Shown: positions 1 through 11,878, numbered from the stretch's first letter. The stretch is 64,000 bases of DNA from Polynucleobacter sp. MG-Unter2-18 (GCF_018687675.1 NZ_CP061302.1:756192-820191), one strand, 5' to 3'. The notes: generated by a model not told the origin, from the sequence alone. Made by a program: numbers and translations.

Positions 1-77
1 CACGTGGCCACATGTTAGCTGATGCTGTAACAATTATTGGAACCCAAGATATCGTGTTCGGGGAGATTGACCGCTAA
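1..77 (+). CDS. nuoD: NADH-quinone oxidoreductase subunit D, 3' end only
   Basis: Only the last 24 codons and the stop are inside the window (first full codon at base 3, TAA at 75-77). The encoded tail ends DIVFGEID-R, the usual carboxyl end of the 49-kDa/NuoD subunit, which helps form the quinone-binding site of complex I. It lies 23 bases before nuoE, in the standard nuo order, so the rest of nuoA-D should sit just upstream of the window. Identification rests on the short tail plus position. Confidence 0.85.
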   Translation, partial: RGHMLADAVTIIGTQDIVFGEIDR

Positions 78-100
78 TACAGCGCGCCAAGGATGAATTC

Positions 101-607
101 ATGACAACAACTCTTCAACTATCTGATAAAACGCTGGCAGATATCGCACGTAACGTTGCGAAGTACCCTCCAGAACAAAAGCAATCTGCTGTGATGGCAT
201 CTCTAATTGCCGCGCAAACCGAAGTGGGTTGGGTTTCACCTGAGGTGATTGAAACAGTTGCCCAAATTTTAGAAATGCCAACCATTGCAGTAGATGAAGT
301 AGCCACTTTCTACAACATGTATGACACCAAAAAAATTGGTAAGTACAAGTTGGTGATTTGTACAAATCTACCTTGCCAACTGATGCATAGCGAGACTGCA
401 GCAAGCTATTTAAAAGAAACGCTCGGCATTGGTTACAACGAGACAACGCCTTGTGGGACCTTCACCTTGAAAGAGGGTGAGTGTATGGGTGCTTGCGGTG
501 ATTCTCCAGTGTTATTGGTGAACAATAAGCGCATGTGTAGCTTTATGAGTAAAGAAAAAATTGATGCGCTATTAAGCGAACTCCGTGCAGAAGGGAAGTC
601 AGCATGA
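101..607 (+). CDS. nuoE: NADH-quinone oxidoreductase subunit E (24-kDa type)
   Basis: Peripheral subunit of complex I that carries the N1a [2Fe-2S] cluster beside the NADH site. The 168-residue protein has the thioredoxin-like ferredoxin fold signature of this family: four ligand cysteines at residues 87, 92, 128 and 132 (CTNLPC and CMGAC). Its length is normal for NuoE. The stop overlaps the nuoF start in an ATGA, so translation of E and F is probably coupled, fitting their joint place in the NADH-dehydrogenase module. Confidence 0.97.
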   Translation: MTTTLQLSDKTLADIARNVAKYPPEQKQSAVMASLIAAQTEVGWVSPEVIETVAQILEMPTIAVDEVATFYNMYDTKKIGKYKLVICTNLPCQLMHSETAASYLKETLGIGYNETTPCGTFTLKEGECMGACGDSPVLLVNNKRMCSFMSKEKIDALLSELRAEGKSA

Positions 608-1902
608 CCAGCTTGCACGATAGACACATTAAGCCTTTGATCCTGGCAGGATTGAATGGTGAGAACTGGCGTTTAAAAGATTACGAAAGCCGCGGCGGTT
701 ATCAGCAGCTGCGTCGCATCATCAATGACAAGATTGCACCAGATGCCATCATTGCTGAATTAAAAGCATCTTCATTGCGTGGTCGTGGGGGCGCAGGCTT
801 TCCAACTGGATTGAAGTGGAGCTTTATGCCCCGCCAATTTCCCGGCCAAAAGTATTTAGTTTGCAATAGTGACGAAGGTGAGCCGGGTACATTTAAAGAC
901 CGCGACATCATGCGTTACAACCCGCATGCGTTGATTGAGGGCATGATTATTGGTGCCTACACTATGGGTATCTCTGTAGGCTACAACTATATCCACGGTG
1001 AAATTTGGGAAGTCTATTCTCGCTTTGAAGAGGCGCTTGAAGAAGCCCGTGCTGCCGGATATCTAGGTGACAAAATCATGGGAAGTGATTTCAACTTCCA
1101 GCTACATGCTTCTCCGGGTTGGGGTGCTTATATCTGCGGTGAAGAAACTGCACTTTTGGAGTCACTTGAAGGCAAGAAGGGTCAGCCACGCTTTAAGCCA
1201 CCTTTCCCTGCCAGTTTTGGTTTGTATGGCAAGCCAACTACGATCAATAACACTGAAACATTTGCTGCTGTGCCATTCATCATGGCAATCGGTGGCCCAG
1301 CGTATTTAGAGTTGGGCAAGCCGAATAATGGTGGTACGAAGATTTTCTCTATCTCTGGTGACGTGACTTATCCAGGTAACTATGAAATTCCATTGGGAAC
1401 TCCATTCGCTGATTTGCTCAAGCTTGCTGGTGGCATGCGTGATGGCATTCCACTGAAGGCTGTGATTCCCGGAGGATCATCTGCCCCAGTAATCCCCGGT
1501 GCGGAGATGATGACGCTCACGATGGATTACGACAGCATTGCAAAAGCGGGTTCCATGTTGGGATCTGGCGCAGTCATTGTCATGAATGAAACACGCTGTA
1601 TGGTTCGCGCCTTAGAACGCCTTTCCTATTTCTATCATGAAGAATCTTGTGGTCAGTGCACCCCATGTCGTGAAGGTACTGGTTGGTTATGGCGCATCGT
1701 CAGTCGTATTGAGCACGGCGAGGGTCGTCCAGAAGACTTGGATTTATTGAATGATGTAGCAGCCAATATTCAAGGCCGTACGATTTGCGCCTTGGGTGAC
1801 GCAGCTGCCATGCCAGTTCGGGGCATGTTGAAGCATTACATGGATGAGTTTGTGTATCACGTAGAACATAAGCGCTGCTTAGATTCTGTTAAACCTTTAT
1901 AA
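604..1902 (+). CDS. nuoF: NADH-quinone oxidoreductase subunit F (51-kDa, FMN/NADH binding)
   Basis: Entry subunit of complex I: it oxidises NADH through FMN and passes electrons to cluster N3. The glycine-rich nucleotide motif [10 protein letters not shown] is at residues 60-69. The N3 [4Fe-4S] ligands are C349, C352 and C355 (SCGQCTPC) plus C395 (TICALGD). The 432-residue length is typical. The ATG lies in an ATGA overlap with nuoE. No irregularity seen. Confidence 0.98.
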   Translation: MTSLHDRHIKPLILAGLNGENWRLKDYESRGGYQQLRRIINDKIAPDAIIAELKASSLRGRGGAGFPTGLKWSFMPRQFPGQKYLVCNSDEGEPGTFKDRDIMRYNPHALIEGMIIGAYTMGISVGYNYIHGEIWEVYSRFEEALEEARAAGYLGDKIMGSDFNFQLHASPGWGAYICGEETALLESLEGKKGQPRFKPPFPASFGLYGKPTTINNTETFAAVPFIMAIGGPAYLELGKPNNGGTKIFSISGDVTYPGNYEIPLGTPFADLLKLAGGMRDGIPLKAVIPGGSSAPVIPGAEMMTLTMDYDSIAKAGSMLGSGAVIVMNETRCMVRALERLSYFYHEESCGQCTPCREGTGWLWRIVSRIEHGEGRPEDLDLLNDVAANIQGRTICALGDAAAMPVRGMLKHYMDEFVYHVEHKRCLDSVKPL

Positions 1903-1927
1903 GACATTGAGCACGGGACATCTTAAA

Positions 1928-4249
1928 GTGAGCATGGTTGAAATCGAATTAGATGGTAAGTTAGTAGAGGTTCCGCAAGGTTCGATGGTGATGCACGCCG
2001 CGAATAAGCTTGATGCGTATATCCCACACTTCTGCTATCACAAGAAATTATCTATCGCTGCTAATTGCCGTATGTGCTTGGTAGAAGTAGAGAAGGCACC
2101 AAAAGCGTTGCCAGCTTGCGCAACACCAGTGACGCAAGGCATGAAGGTATTCACGCATTCCGCTAAAGCAGTTGAAGCGCAGCGCTCAGTGATGGAGTTC
2201 CTTCTCATTAACCATCCATTGGATTGCCCAATTTGCGATCAAGGTGGTGAGTGCCAGTTGCAGGATTTGGCGGTGGGTTACGGCAAATCGAATTCACGTT
2301 ACGAAGAAGAGAAGCGTGTTGTATTTCATAAGAATGTAGGACCACTCATCTCCATGCAAGAGATGACCCGCTGTATTCACTGCACCCGCTGCGTACGCTT
2401 CGGCCAAGAAGTGGCTGGCGTCATGGAATTGGGTATGGTCAATCGCGGTGAGCATTCTGAAATCACTACCTTCGCAGGTCAAACTATTGATTCAGAGTTA
2501 TCTGGAAACATGATTGATATTTGCCCAGTTGGTGCTTTAACAAGTAAGCCATTCCGTTATGCGGCACGTACTTGGGAATTAGGTCGTAAGCGTTCAGTAA
2601 GTCCACATGACAGCCTTGGCGCGAACACTACTATTCAAACAAAATCCAACAAGGTTATGCGTGTTGTTGCTCTAGAGCACGAGGCAATTAACGAATGCTG
2701 GATTAGCGATCGTGATCGCTTTGCTTATGAAGGCTTAAATAGCGCAGATCGTGTAACAACGCCCATGGTGAAGCAGGGTGGCCAGTGGCTTGAGACTGAC
2801 TGGCAATCCGCAATGGATTATGTTGCTCATTCTCTCAAGACCATTTCCTCTGAAAGTGGTCCAGATGCAGTTGCTGCTCTAGCGCATCCAATCTCCAGTA
2901 CAGAAGAGTTGTACCTTCTCCAGAAGATGATTCGTGGTTTAGGTTCCAATCAAATCGAGACACGCTTACGTCAAACTGACGTTAAGGGTTCTGCCTCTGC
3001 CCCATGGTTGGGTATGCCGATTAGCAAATTAACTGAATTGGATCGTGTTTTAGTAATTGGTAGCTTCTTGCGTAAGGAGCAGCCATTAATTGCTGCACGT
3101 TTACGTACTGCAGCGAAACGTGGTTTGCAAGTTTTACGTATTGATGCAGGTGGCGATGATTGGTTGATTCCTAATACTGGTATTGCTGCTACACCTAGCG
3201 CATGGATCAATGTATTAAGTGAAGTTGCTTTAGCTGTAGCTAAGGCTAAATCAGTCTCTGCTCCAGCGGGAACGCCAAACTTGGCAGTGACCGCTACTGC
3301 GCAAAAGATTGCGGATAGCTTGCTATCTGGAACATCTACTTCAGTTTTGCTGGGCTCTGCCGCAATAGCTCATCCACAGGCATCTGATTTACATCTGTTG
3401 GCGCAATTTATTGCCGAGCAAACTGGTGCAACTTTAGGTTTCTTGCCGGTTGGCGGCAATGCTGTTGGTGCTAGCTTGATCAATGCTAATGGTGTTGGTG
3501 TTGAATCAATCCTCTCTGGTGATCGTCGTGCTGTAATCTTGACGAATATCGAGCCCGATGCGGATTTACCAAATCCTACGCAAGCTCGCGCTGCATTGTC
3601 TAAAGCTAATACGGTGATTGCATTAAGTGCTTATAAGAGCGCTGATCTTCTTGAGGTAGCTGATGTCATTCTGCCTATCAGCACATTCACAGAGACTGTG
3701 TCTACTTTTGTTAATGCAGAAGGTCGTGCGCAAACGATTCAGCCAGCTGTTAAGCCATTGGGCGATTCCCGTCCAGCATGGAAGGTTCTCCGTGTTCTTG
3801 GCGGATTATTGAATTTAGATGGCTTCCTCTACAACATGCCTGAAGAGGTATTGGGTGAAGCGCTTGGTGAAAACTACTGCACTAAGCTCAGCAATCAATC
3901 TACAGCCACTAGCTTGTCTAATGGCAATGTAACTCCATTAGCGGGATTAGAGCGTTTATCTGATGTCGGCATTTACGCTGGCGATCAAATCGTACGTCGT
4001 TCATCCGCATTACAGTTAACGAGCGATGCTAAGCATGGCAATCAAGTTGGTTTGGGTCAAGTGCTCTTTAATGAGTTGGGCTTGAAAGAGGGTGATGCTG
4101 TACGAGTGACTCAAGGTAGCCAATCCGTAGATTTGCCTGCCACATTGGAAGCGAACCTAGCCAAGGGCGCCGTCAGAATTTCTGCAGGCACGATGGCTAG
4201 CGCTCAATTGGGATCGATGTTTGGTCCTGTTACCGTTGGCAAGGCATAA
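1928..4249 (+). CDS. nuoG: NADH-quinone oxidoreductase subunit G (75-kDa)
   Basis: Largest peripheral complex I subunit, wiring electrons from NuoF towards NuoI. In order it has an N-terminal [2Fe-2S] ferredoxin domain (Cys in FCYHK, NCRMC and PACA), an HxxxCxxC N5 motif (HPLDCPIC), an N4 cluster motif (CIHCTRC with DICPVG), then a degenerate molybdopterin-oxidoreductase domain without its usual Fe-S cysteines. The start is uncertain. GTG 1928 has GGGA nine bases upstream and gives [13 protein letters not shown] 1934 gives the family-like [12 protein letters not shown] at 1907 would add seven codons with no ribosome site. About 774 residues. Confidence 0.95.
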   Translation: MSMVEIELDGKLVEVPQGSMVMHAANKLDAYIPHFCYHKKLSIAANCRMCLVEVEKAPKALPACATPVTQGMKVFTHSAKAVEAQRSVMEFLLINHPLDCPICDQGGECQLQDLAVGYGKSNSRYEEEKRVVFHKNVGPLISMQEMTRCIHCTRCVRFGQEVAGVMELGMVNRGEHSEITTFAGQTIDSELSGNMIDICPVGALTSKPFRYAARTWELGRKRSVSPHDSLGANTTIQTKSNKVMRVVALEHEAINECWISDRDRFAYEGLNSADRVTTPMVKQGGQWLETDWQSAMDYVAHSLKTISSESGPDAVAALAHPISSTEELYLLQKMIRGLGSNQIETRLRQTDVKGSASAPWLGMPISKLTELDRVLVIGSFLRKEQPLIAARLRTAAKRGLQVLRIDAGGDDWLIPNTGIAATPSAWINVLSEVALAVAKAKSVSAPAGTPNLAVTATAQKIADSLLSGTSTSVLLGSAAIAHPQASDLHLLAQFIAEQTGATLGFLPVGGNAVGASLINANGVGVESILSGDRRAVILTNIEPDADLPNPTQARAALSKANTVIALSAYKSADLLEVADVILPISTFTETVSTFVNAEGRAQTIQPAVKPLGDSRPAWKVLRVLGGLLNLDGFLYNMPEEVLGEALGENYCTKLSNQSTATSLSNGNVTPLAGLERLSDVGIYAGDQIVRRSSALQLTSDAKHGNQVGLGQVLFNELGLKEGDAVRVTQGSQSVDLPATLEANLAKGAVRISAGTMASAQLGSMFGPVTVGKA

Positions 4250-4257
4250 GGGACGAG

Positions 4258-5331
4258 ATGGATAATTTCTTGAACCTCGTTACCACCCAAGGTGAAGCAA
4301 TATTTGGCTCTCTTTGGCCGCTCGTTTGGGCTTTGGTACGTATTGTGATTATTGTGTTGCCGATGTTTGCTGCCGTTGCTTATATGACTCTTTGGGAGCG
4401 TAAGTTAATTGGCTGGATGCATATCCGCCTTGGACCAAACCGCGTTGGTCCGTTGGGATTACTGCAGCCGATTGCCGATGCTTTGAAGCTCTTGATGAAG
4501 GAGATTATTTCTCCAACACAAGCAAGTAAGGTCCTGTATTTCATTGCACCAGTGATGGTGATCATGCCAGCTTTTGCCGCTTGGGCTGTCATTCCCTTCC
4601 AAGCCAAAATGGTCTTAGCTGACGTGAACGCTGGATTGCTGTATGTGCTGGCCATTTCATCTATTGGTGTTTATGGAGTGATCTTGGCGGGCTGGTCATC
4701 CAACTCTAAGTATCCATTCCTTGGCGCCATGCGCGCTTCTGCCCAAATGATTTCTTATGAAATTGCCATGGGCTTTGCTTTGGTTACGGTGTTGTTGACC
4801 TCCGGCTCTTTAAATCTGAGCGCAATTGTTGCTTCACAAGAGCAGGGCTACTTCGCTAGCATGGGCTTGAACTTCCTTTCTTGGAACTGGTTGCCATTGC
4901 TGCCAATGTTTGTGATTTATTTCATCTCTGGTGTTGCCGAAACTAACCGTCATCCATTTGACGTGGTTGAAGGTGAGTCTGAGATTGTTGCGGGTCACAT
5001 GGTTGAGTACTCGGGTATGGCGTTTGCGATGTTCTTTTTGGCTGAATACGCCAATATGATTTTGATCGCTGCTCTAGCATCCACCATGTTCTTGGGTGGA
5101 TGGTTACCAATTGTAGATTTGCCAATCCTTCGCGATATTCCCGGCTTCTTCTGGCTATTTGCTAAAACCTTCTTCCTTTTGTCCTGTGTCATCTGGTTGC
5201 GCGCCACGTTACCACGCTATCGCTATGACCAGATTATGCGTTTGGGTTGGAAGATCTTTATCCCCATCTCCGTATTCTGGGTAGTTGTCGTTGGCGCATG
5301 GGTTGTATCTCCATTGAATATTTGGAAATAA
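4258..5331 (+). CDS. nuoH: NADH-quinone oxidoreductase subunit H
   Basis: Membrane subunit of complex I (ND1 homologue) that forms much of the quinone chamber and joins the peripheral arm to the membrane arm. 357 residues with about eight hydrophobic segments. The family-typical GPNRVGP loop follows the first membrane helix, and the acidic quinone-site loop [10 protein letters not shown] is near residue 240. AGGGACG eight bases upstream of the ATG is a fair ribosome site. Normal length, third subunit in the cotranscribed block seen complete here. Confidence 0.97.
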   Translation: MDNFLNLVTTQGEAIFGSLWPLVWALVRIVIIVLPMFAAVAYMTLWERKLIGWMHIRLGPNRVGPLGLLQPIADALKLLMKEIISPTQASKVLYFIAPVMVIMPAFAAWAVIPFQAKMVLADVNAGLLYVLAISSIGVYGVILAGWSSNSKYPFLGAMRASAQMISYEIAMGFALVTVLLTSGSLNLSAIVASQEQGYFASMGLNFLSWNWLPLLPMFVIYFISGVAETNRHPFDVVEGESEIVAGHMVEYSGMAFAMFFLAEYANMILIAALASTMFLGGWLPIVDLPILRDIPGFFWLFAKTFFLLSCVIWLRATLPRYRYDQIMRLGWKIFIPISVFWVVVVGAWVVSPLNIWK

Positions 5332-5342
5332 GTTGATCAATC

Positions 5343-5834
5343 ATGTTTAAGAAAATTTCCCAATTCCTCGATAGTTTGATGCTGAAAGATATTTTGGTCG
5401 GTATGTCGATTACCGGTCGCTATCTTTTCAAACCTAAAATTACGATTCAATACCCTGAAGAGAAGACACCTCAGTCTGTTCGCTTCCGTGGTTTACATGC
5501 TTTACGCCGTTATGAGAATGGTGAAGAGCGTTGTATTGGTTGCAAATTGTGTGAAGCGGTTTGTCCTGCTTACGCAATCACGATCGAAACAGCTGAGCGT
5601 GATGACGGTACGCGTCGTACCAGTCGCTACGACATTGATTTAACTAAGTGTATTTTTTGTGGCTTCTGTGAAGAGGCTTGTCCGGTTGACGCTATTGTGG
5701 AAACGAATATTTTTGAGTATTTCGGTGAGAAACGTGGCGACTTGTATTTCACCAAAGACATGCTCTTGGCAGTAGGCGATAGGTATGAAAAAGATATTGC
5801 CGCTAACCGCGCAGCTGATGCGCCTTATCGTTAA
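5343..5834 (+). CDS. nuoI: NADH-quinone oxidoreductase subunit I (two 4Fe-4S)
   Basis: Ferredoxin-like subunit that carries clusters N6a and N6b and passes electrons to N2 near the quinone site. Two CxxCxxCxxxCP motifs are plain: [12 protein letters not shown] and [12 protein letters not shown], about residues 60-72 and 100-110. The N-terminal 35 residues form the amphipathic membrane-contact helices usual in NuoI. 163 residues, the betaproteobacterial length. Starts 11 bases after nuoH. Confidence 0.98.
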   Translation: MFKKISQFLDSLMLKDILVGMSITGRYLFKPKITIQYPEEKTPQSVRFRGLHALRRYENGEERCIGCKLCEAVCPAYAITIETAERDDGTRRTSRYDIDLTKCIFCGFCEEACPVDAIVETNIFEYFGEKRGDLYFTKDMLLAVGDRYEKDIAANRAADAPYR

Positions 5835-5855
5835 TCGAATCGAGCACAAGAACAT

Positions 5856-6503
5856 ATGACATTCGATACTTCTACATTATTTGCAGCATTCTTTTACGCT
5901 TTCGCTGGCCTCTTAGTGCTCTCAGCATTGCGTGTGATTACCGCGCGCAATCCAGTTCATGCCGCACTCTTTTTGGTCCTCGCTTTTTTCTGCGCCTCTG
6001 GACTGTGGATGCTACTCAAAGCGGAGTTCCTGAGCTTAGCTTTAATTCTGGTTTACGTTGGCGCTGTGATGGTACTCTTCTTGTTCGTGGTCATGATGCT
6101 CGATCTGGATCTTGAGCATTTACGTCGCGATTTCAAGAAATTCCTCCCCGTGGCTTTTTTAATGGGTGCGGTCATCGTACTAGAGCTATCTATTGTCTTG
6201 ATTCGCAGCTTTATCGGTACCAGTACCCCAGTACAGCCAATGCTTGAAGAAATGGCTACTAGCAATACACAAGCTTTAGGCATGCTGATTTTCGTTGACT
6301 ATGTCTATGCCTTCGAGGTTGCTGGTGTCATTCTGTTGGTGGCCATTATTGCTGCCGTCGCATTGACCTTACGTAATCGTAAGGATTCGAAAGCCCAAAA
6401 TATTCATGAGCAGGTAAACGTGAATTCTTCTGATCGTATGCGCATTGTCAAGATGGATTCTGATATGGCCGCAAAGCAAGACTCGCGTGGGGAGAAGAAA
6501 TGA
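5856..6503 (+). CDS. nuoJ: NADH-quinone oxidoreductase subunit J
   Basis: Membrane subunit (ND6 homologue) of the proton-pumping arm. 215 residues with five hydrophobic helices. The third holds the [17 protein letters not shown] stretch, whose pi-bulge links quinone chemistry to pumping in solved complexes. A hydrophilic C-terminal tail of about 40 residues follows the last helix. Its TGA overlaps the nuoK start (ATGA at 6500-6503). Confidence 0.96.
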   Translation: MTFDTSTLFAAFFYAFAGLLVLSALRVITARNPVHAALFLVLAFFCASGLWMLLKAEFLSLALILVYVGAVMVLFLFVVMMLDLDLEHLRRDFKKFLPVAFLMGAVIVLELSIVLIRSFIGTSTPVQPMLEEMATSNTQALGMLIFVDYVYAFEVAGVILLVAIIAAVALTLRNRKDSKAQNIHEQVNVNSSDRMRIVKMDSDMAAKQDSRGEKK

Positions 6504-6808
6504 CCATTACCCTGGCTCACTATTTAGTACTCGGCGCAATTTTGTTTGCGACCAGCGTGATTGGTATTTTCTTAAACCGTAAGAACATCATTGTGCTGTT
6601 AATGGCAATTGAATTGATGCTCCTCTCAGTAAACATGAACTTTGTAGCCTTCTCTCATTATTTGGGTGATATGGCTGGTCAAGTATTCGTATTCTTTATT
6701 TTGACTGTGGCTGCTGCTGAGGCGGCAATCGGTTTGGCAATTTTGGTCGTTCTCTTCCGTAAGGTAGACACCATCAATGCTGAAGACCTTGACCACCTAA
6801 AAGGCTAG
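6500..6808 (+). CDS. nuoK: NADH-quinone oxidoreductase subunit K
   Basis: Small membrane subunit (ND4L homologue), 102 residues, three helices. The two buried glutamates used in proton transfer are visible, one in the second helix (AIELMLL) and one in the third ([10 protein letters not shown]). Translation is coupled to nuoJ by an ATGA overlap, and only two bases separate its stop from the nuoL start. Confidence 0.97.
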   Translation: MTITLAHYLVLGAILFATSVIGIFLNRKNIIVLLMAIELMLLSVNMNFVAFSHYLGDMAGQVFVFFILTVAAAEAAIGLAILVVLFRKVDTINAEDLDHLKG

Positions 6809-6810
6809 TC

Positions 6811-8871
6811 ATGCAATTGACCCTAACTCTTCCTGTTCTCTGCGCAATTCCGCTGGCGCCATTATTTGGCTCTGTTATTGCGGGATTCTTTGGTACCAAA
6901 CTAGGCGGTAACCGTATCGGTAATGGTGCTTGTCAGTTCGTTACCATTTTGGGTGTGATGGTTGCCTTTGTTCTGTCTTGTTTTGTTCTTGTACAGGTCA
7001 TGGATGGTTTCTATTTCAATGGCACCGTGTATCGCTGGATGCAATTAGGGGAACTCAATTTAGACATTGGCTTCTTGATTGATCCACTGACAGCCACCAT
7101 GATGTGTGTTGTGACTTTTGTCTCCTTAATGGTTCATATTTACACCATTGGTTATATGAAGGGTGAGGAGGGTTACAACCGTTTCTTCTCTTACATTTCA
7201 CTCTTTACCTTTGCTATGTTGATGCTGGTAATGAGTAACAACCTCTTGCAGCTCTTTTTCGGTTGGGAAGCAGTGGGTGTGGTTTCTTACTTGTTGATTG
7301 GCTTTTACTATGAGCGTCAATCGGCTGTATTTGCCAATATGAAAGCTTTCTTGGTCAACCGTGTTGGTGACTTTGGTTTCATTCTCGGTATTGGCTTGTT
7401 GCTAGCTAGCACTGGTTCCATGAACTACGACGTGATCTTTGCTCAGAACACCGCTTTAGCTGCACAAACATTACCGGGTACTGGCTGGAACTTGGTCACT
7501 GTAGCCTGTATCTGCCTCTTCATTGGTGCAATGGGTAAATCAGCTCAATTCCCATTGCACGTTTGGTTGCCAGACTCTATGGAAGGCCCAACCCCAATTT
7601 CTGCATTGATTCATGCTGCAACCATGGTGACTGCCGGTATCTTCATGGTGTCACGCATGTCACCTCTATTTGAGTTATCTGATGCGGCATTGAGCTTTAT
7701 CTTAGTGATTGGTTCGATTACTGCGCTCTTTATGGGATTCTTAGGCATAGTCCAGAACGATATCAAGAGGGTGGTCGCTTATTCAACACTGTCTCAGTTG
7801 GGCTATATGACTGTCGCTTTGGGTGTATCTGCTTATCCAATCGCCATTTTCCATCTGATGACCCATGCATTTTTTAAGGCACTGTTATTCCTTGCTGCGG
7901 GTAGCGTGATTCTAGGCATGCATCATGAGCAAGATATGCGCAAGATGGGTGGCCTCTGGAAGTACATGCCAATCACTTGTCTCATGATGTTGTTAGGCAA
8001 TTTAGCATTGATTGGTACGCCATTCTTCTCGGGTTTCTATTCAAAAGATTCGATCATTGAAGCGGTAGCCGCCAGCCATATTCCTGGCGCTGGTTTTGCT
8101 TACTTTGCAGTGATGGCCAGCGTCTTTGTAACTGCCCTGTACTCATTCCGTTTGTATTTCTATGTGTTCCACGGTAAAGCTCGTTGGGGTCATGAAGACG
8201 CTCATGCCCACGATCACCACCATGATCACGCAGAGCAGGGGGATGATCACGCACACCACGGTTTAGCTCCCGGTCAAAAACCACATGAGTCGCCTTTCGT
8301 TGTTACTTTGCCACTGATCTTGCTGGCGATTCCATCAGTCATCATTGGTTACTTCACGATTACGCCTTTATTGTTTGGCACTTTCTTTGGTGACTCTATC
8401 TTTGTTGATATTGGTAAGCATCCTGCCATGAAAGAGCTTGCCGAAGAGTTCCATGGTCCGATTGCGATGGCAATGCACTCATTTACTTCACCAGTATTGC
8501 TATTGGTTGTTCTCGGCGTGTTGACTGCAGCGATTGGCTACCTCTGGGCTCCAAAGTTGCCTGGTGTAGTGGCTCAAGCATTTGCACCAATCAAGAAGTT
8601 GATGGACAACAAATATTATCTCGATGATTTAAATCAAGCGGTATTTGCTAAAGGGTTGTTATGGATCGGCGGTGTCTTGTGGCATCGCGGTGATAAGCAG
8701 GCCATTGACGGTTTCTTGGTTAATGGTAGTGCGCATGCAGTAGGGCGCTTCTCCACAGTTATCCGCCATTTGCAATCCGGTTATCTCTATCACTATGCCT
8801 TCGCAATGATTGCGGGCTTGGCGGTATTGTTGGCTTGGGTTTTATACGCTTACCTGCCTTTTGTTCGCTAG
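6811..8871 (+). CDS. nuoL: NADH-quinone oxidoreductase subunit L
   Basis: Antiporter-like proton-pumping subunit (ND5 homologue) at the far end of the membrane arm, with the long lateral helix at its C-terminus. 686 residues and many hydrophobic segments. Core motifs are FFGWEAVGV (pump glutamate), FPLHVWLPDSMEGPTP and the THAFFKALLFL helix. A histidine/aspartate-rich stretch at about residues 460-484 (roughly 8188-8262) sits in a loop between late helices, an insert of unusual composition. Starts two bases after nuoK. Confidence 0.97.
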   Translation: MQLTLTLPVLCAIPLAPLFGSVIAGFFGTKLGGNRIGNGACQFVTILGVMVAFVLSCFVLVQVMDGFYFNGTVYRWMQLGELNLDIGFLIDPLTATMMCVVTFVSLMVHIYTIGYMKGEEGYNRFFSYISLFTFAMLMLVMSNNLLQLFFGWEAVGVVSYLLIGFYYERQSAVFANMKAFLVNRVGDFGFILGIGLLLASTGSMNYDVIFAQNTALAAQTLPGTGWNLVTVACICLFIGAMGKSAQFPLHVWLPDSMEGPTPISALIHAATMVTAGIFMVSRMSPLFELSDAALSFILVIGSITALFMGFLGIVQNDIKRVVAYSTLSQLGYMTVALGVSAYPIAIFHLMTHAFFKALLFLAAGSVILGMHHEQDMRKMGGLWKYMPITCLMMLLGNLALIGTPFFSGFYSKDSIIEAVAASHIPGAGFAYFAVMASVFVTALYSFRLYFYVFHGKARWGHEDAHAHDHHHDHAEQGDDHAHHGLAPGQKPHESPFVVTLPLILLAIPSVIIGYFTITPLLFGTFFGDSIFVDIGKHPAMKELAEEFHGPIAMAMHSFTSPVLLLVVLGVLTAAIGYLWAPKLPGVVAQAFAPIKKLMDNKYYLDDLNQAVFAKGLLWIGGVLWHRGDKQAIDGFLVNGSAHAVGRFSTVIRHLQSGYLYHYAFAMIAGLAVLLAWVLYAYLPFVR

Positions 8872-8895
8872 GCCTTTGTTACTTAAGTAGCCATC

Positions 8896-10362
8896 ATGAT
8901 TCTTTCTTTCGCCATCTGGATCCCGATTTTCTTCGGCATCATTATTTTGTTCTACGGTTCAGAGAGGCCTACAGCTGGTGTTCGCTGGTTAGCCCTCTTT
9001 GGTTCTGTGCTGGGCTTTATTGCAACGCTGCCATTGATTATTCATTTTGATATTGCCAATCCTGGCATGCAATTTGTTGAGAAGATGAGCTGGATTCCGC
9101 GTTACGACATTAACTACTATTTGGGTATCGACGGAATATCGGTTTGGTTTATTGTTTTGACAGCTTTTATCAACATCCTCGTAGTGATTGCTGCTTGGGA
9201 AGTAATTGATAAGAAAGTTTCGCAATACATGGCCTCCTTCCTAATCCTATCTGGATTAATGATTGGAGTGTTCGCAGCTCTAGATGCTTTGTTGTTCTAT
9301 GTATTCTTCGAGGCAACCCTCATCCCGATGTACATCATCATCGGTGTATGGGGTGGCCATAACCGCATCTATGCGGCGTTTAAGTTCTTCTTGTACACCT
9401 TGCTTGGCTCTCTGCTGACTTTGATTGCCATGCTGTACTTGTATAACGCAACAAATACTTTTGATATCTTGGCTTGGCATAACGCTCGTCTAGATATCGT
9501 TGAGCAAATCCTCCTGTTCTTTGCTTTCTTCATGGCTTTTGCTGTTAAGGTACCAATGTGGCCATTACATACTTGGTTGCCAGACGTTCACGTTGAGGCT
9601 CCCACTGGCGGATCTGTTGTGTTGGCTGCGATCATGTTGAAGCTAGGTGCCTATGGCTTCTTGCGTTTCTCATTGCCAATTGCTCCAGATGCAAGTCAGT
9701 ACCTTGGCCCATTCATCATCTTCTTATCTTTAGTCGCTGTAATCTATGTTGGTGCAGTAGCGCTAGTTCAAAAAGATATGAAAAAGCTGGTGGCCTATTC
9801 ATCAGTAGCGCATATGGGTTTTGTAACGCTTGGTTTCTTCCTCTTTAGCCCTCTGGGTATTGAGGGCGGTATTGTGCAGATGATTTCTCATGGCTTTGTT
9901 GCTGGTGCGATGTTCCTTTCCATTGGCGTGCTGTATGACCGCATGCATACTCGTCAAATTGCAGATTACGGCGGCGTCGTGCACCGGATGCCTGCCTTCA
10001 CAGCCTTTGCAGTGTTGATGGCAATGGCGAACTGCGGCTTACCTGCTACCTCTGGATTCGTTGGTGAGTTCATGGTGATTTTGGCTGCTGTGGATTATGA
10101 CTTTGTTATTGGCATCTTGGCAGCGACTGCTTTGATTTTGAGCGCCGCTTATTCCCTATGGATGGTCAAGCGTGTATTCTTTGGCGCGATTACCAATCAG
10201 CATGTTGAGGAATTAAAAGACCTCAATGCGCGCGAGTATTTCATGATGGCAGTGCTATCTATCTGCGTGATCGGTATGGGTGTTTATCCAAAGCCTTTTA
10301 CCGACATCATTCATCCAGCTGTGATTAATCTGCTGCAGCATGTTGCTGTTAGCAAACTCTGA
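8896..10362 (+). CDS. nuoM: NADH-quinone oxidoreductase subunit M
   Basis: Second antiporter-like pumping subunit (ND4 homologue), 488 residues, about 14 helices. It shows the channel glutamate in FFEATLIPMY, the key broken-helix sequence MWPLHTWLPDVHVEAPT and a lysine in QKDMKKLVAYSS. Length and motif order are normal. It follows nuoL after a 24-base gap and precedes nuoN by ten bases. Confidence 0.97.
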   Translation: MILSFAIWIPIFFGIIILFYGSERPTAGVRWLALFGSVLGFIATLPLIIHFDIANPGMQFVEKMSWIPRYDINYYLGIDGISVWFIVLTAFINILVVIAAWEVIDKKVSQYMASFLILSGLMIGVFAALDALLFYVFFEATLIPMYIIIGVWGGHNRIYAAFKFFLYTLLGSLLTLIAMLYLYNATNTFDILAWHNARLDIVEQILLFFAFFMAFAVKVPMWPLHTWLPDVHVEAPTGGSVVLAAIMLKLGAYGFLRFSLPIAPDASQYLGPFIIFLSLVAVIYVGAVALVQKDMKKLVAYSSVAHMGFVTLGFFLFSPLGIEGGIVQMISHGFVAGAMFLSIGVLYDRMHTRQIADYGGVVHRMPAFTAFAVLMAMANCGLPATSGFVGEFMVILAAVDYDFVIGILAATALILSAAYSLWMVKRVFFGAITNQHVEELKDLNAREYFMMAVLSICVIGMGVYPKPFTDIIHPAVINLLQHVAVSKL

Positions 10363-10372
10363 GTAAAAGCTA

Positions 10373-11878
10373 ATGCAAGCATTTGACCTATACGCCGTCC
10401 TGCCAGAACTTGTTTTACTGGTAGTCGCCTGCCTGTTGTTGGTAGCGAGTGTTTATGTACCTGAGCGTCAGCCAGCAACCCCGGGAGTGGAGCAGGATAT
10501 ATTCCATACGCCACGTGGTGTTGGTTTTGTTTACTTTTTCACCATCATCTTGTTGGTGTATTTGATTTTTGCATTTATAGCTCGCATAGGGGATGTATCC
10601 ATCGTAGCTATGAACGGCTTATTTCAGTCGGACCCCATCTCAAACCTCCTGAAAGCGTGTTCTTGTGCTGCAGTATTGATGAGCTTAGTGTATTCAAAGC
10701 AATATCTGACTGATCGCGCATTGTTCCGACCTGACTTTATTGTTTTGGTTTTGCTAGCATTATTAGGTCAATTTGTATTAATTTCCGGTGCAAACTTACT
10801 CACACTTTATCTAGGTCTTGAGCTGATGGCTTTGCCAACTTATGCTTTGGTTGCGATGCGTCACAGCAACGAGAAGAGTGTTGAGGCAGGCATTAAGTAC
10901 TTCATCCTTGGAGCTCTGGCATCTGGTTTCTTGCTTTACGGCATGTCTATGTTGTATGGCGTAACTGGTTCGCTCGATTTAATTGAGATCTTTAGAACTG
11001 TTGCGGATCCTCGTGTGAATCATTTGGTTATGGCCTTCGGCTTGGTGTTTATTGTTTCTGGCTTGGCCTTTAAGTTAGGGGTTGTGCCGTTTCATATGTG
11101 GGTTCCTGATGTGTACCAAGGCGCCCCGACAGCAGTAACTTTAATGATTGCAGCTGCACCCAAGTTAGCTGCCTTTGCCCTGCTATTTAGACTCTTGGTA
11201 AATACTCTTTTGCCACTGATGGGTGATTGGCAGCCAATGCTAGTGATCCTTGCTGTTCTATCCCTAGTGGTTGGAAACGTCACCGCCATTGCGCAAACCA
11301 ATATCAAGCGGATGCTAGCTTACTCTGCGATTGCGCAAATGGGCTTTGTGTTGCTGGGTATGTTATCCGTTTTTGATGATCATGCATTTAGCGCGTCAAT
11401 GTTCTATGTGATTACCTATGTATTGACTACCTTAGGTAGTTTCGGCCTCATCATGATGTTGTCACGCAAAGGTCATGATTGCGAAACCATTGATGACCTC
11501 AAGGGGCTAAATAAGCGCCATCCTTGGTTTGCCTTTATTGGCTTGGTGATGATGTTCTCTTTAGCTGGTATTCCGCCAACAGTAGGCTTTGCTGCCAAAC
11601 TTGGCGTACTTGAAGCTTTGGTTGATGGTGAGCATACCTTCTTGGCAGTTATTGCGGTGATCGCATCCTTGATTGGTGCTTTCTATTACTTGCGAGTTGT
11701 TAAGGTGATGTACTTTGATGAGCCAAAAGAAGAGCATGCTGGTGAGATTTCTGGATCTGGCTTTGCTCGTGGATTATTGAGCTTGAATGCAATATTGGTT
11801 TTAGCCTTAGGAATCCTCCCAGCTAGCCTAATGGCTATTTGCTTAGATACTATGCGCCGCACCCTATTAGGCTCCTAA
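10373..11878 (+). CDS. nuoN: NADH-quinone oxidoreductase subunit N
   Basis: Third antiporter-like pumping subunit (ND2 homologue), 501 residues. Recognised by [27 protein letters not shown] and [15 protein letters not shown]. It is the last gene of the operon; a strong hairpin terminator begins 25 bases after its stop. The N-terminal loop (about residues 28-45) is hydrophilic, as in other betaproteobacterial NuoN. Confidence 0.97.
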   Translation: MQAFDLYAVLPELVLLVVACLLLVASVYVPERQPATPGVEQDIFHTPRGVGFVYFFTIILLVYLIFAFIARIGDVSIVAMNGLFQSDPISNLLKACSCAAVLMSLVYSKQYLTDRALFRPDFIVLVLLALLGQFVLISGANLLTLYLGLELMALPTYALVAMRHSNEKSVEAGIKYFILGALASGFLLYGMSMLYGVTGSLDLIEIFRTVADPRVNHLVMAFGLVFIVSGLAFKLGVVPFHMWVPDVYQGAPTAVTLMIAAAPKLAAFALLFRLLVNTLLPLMGDWQPMLVILAVLSLVVGNVTAIAQTNIKRMLAYSAIAQMGFVLLGMLSVFDDHAFSASMFYVITYVLTTLGSFGLIMMLSRKGHDCETIDDLKGLNKRHPWFAFIGLVMMFSLAGIPPTVGFAAKLGVLEALVDGEHTFLAVIAVIASLIGAFYYLRVVKVMYFDEPKEEHAGEISGSGFARGLLSLNAILVLALGILPASLMAICLDTMRRTLLGS

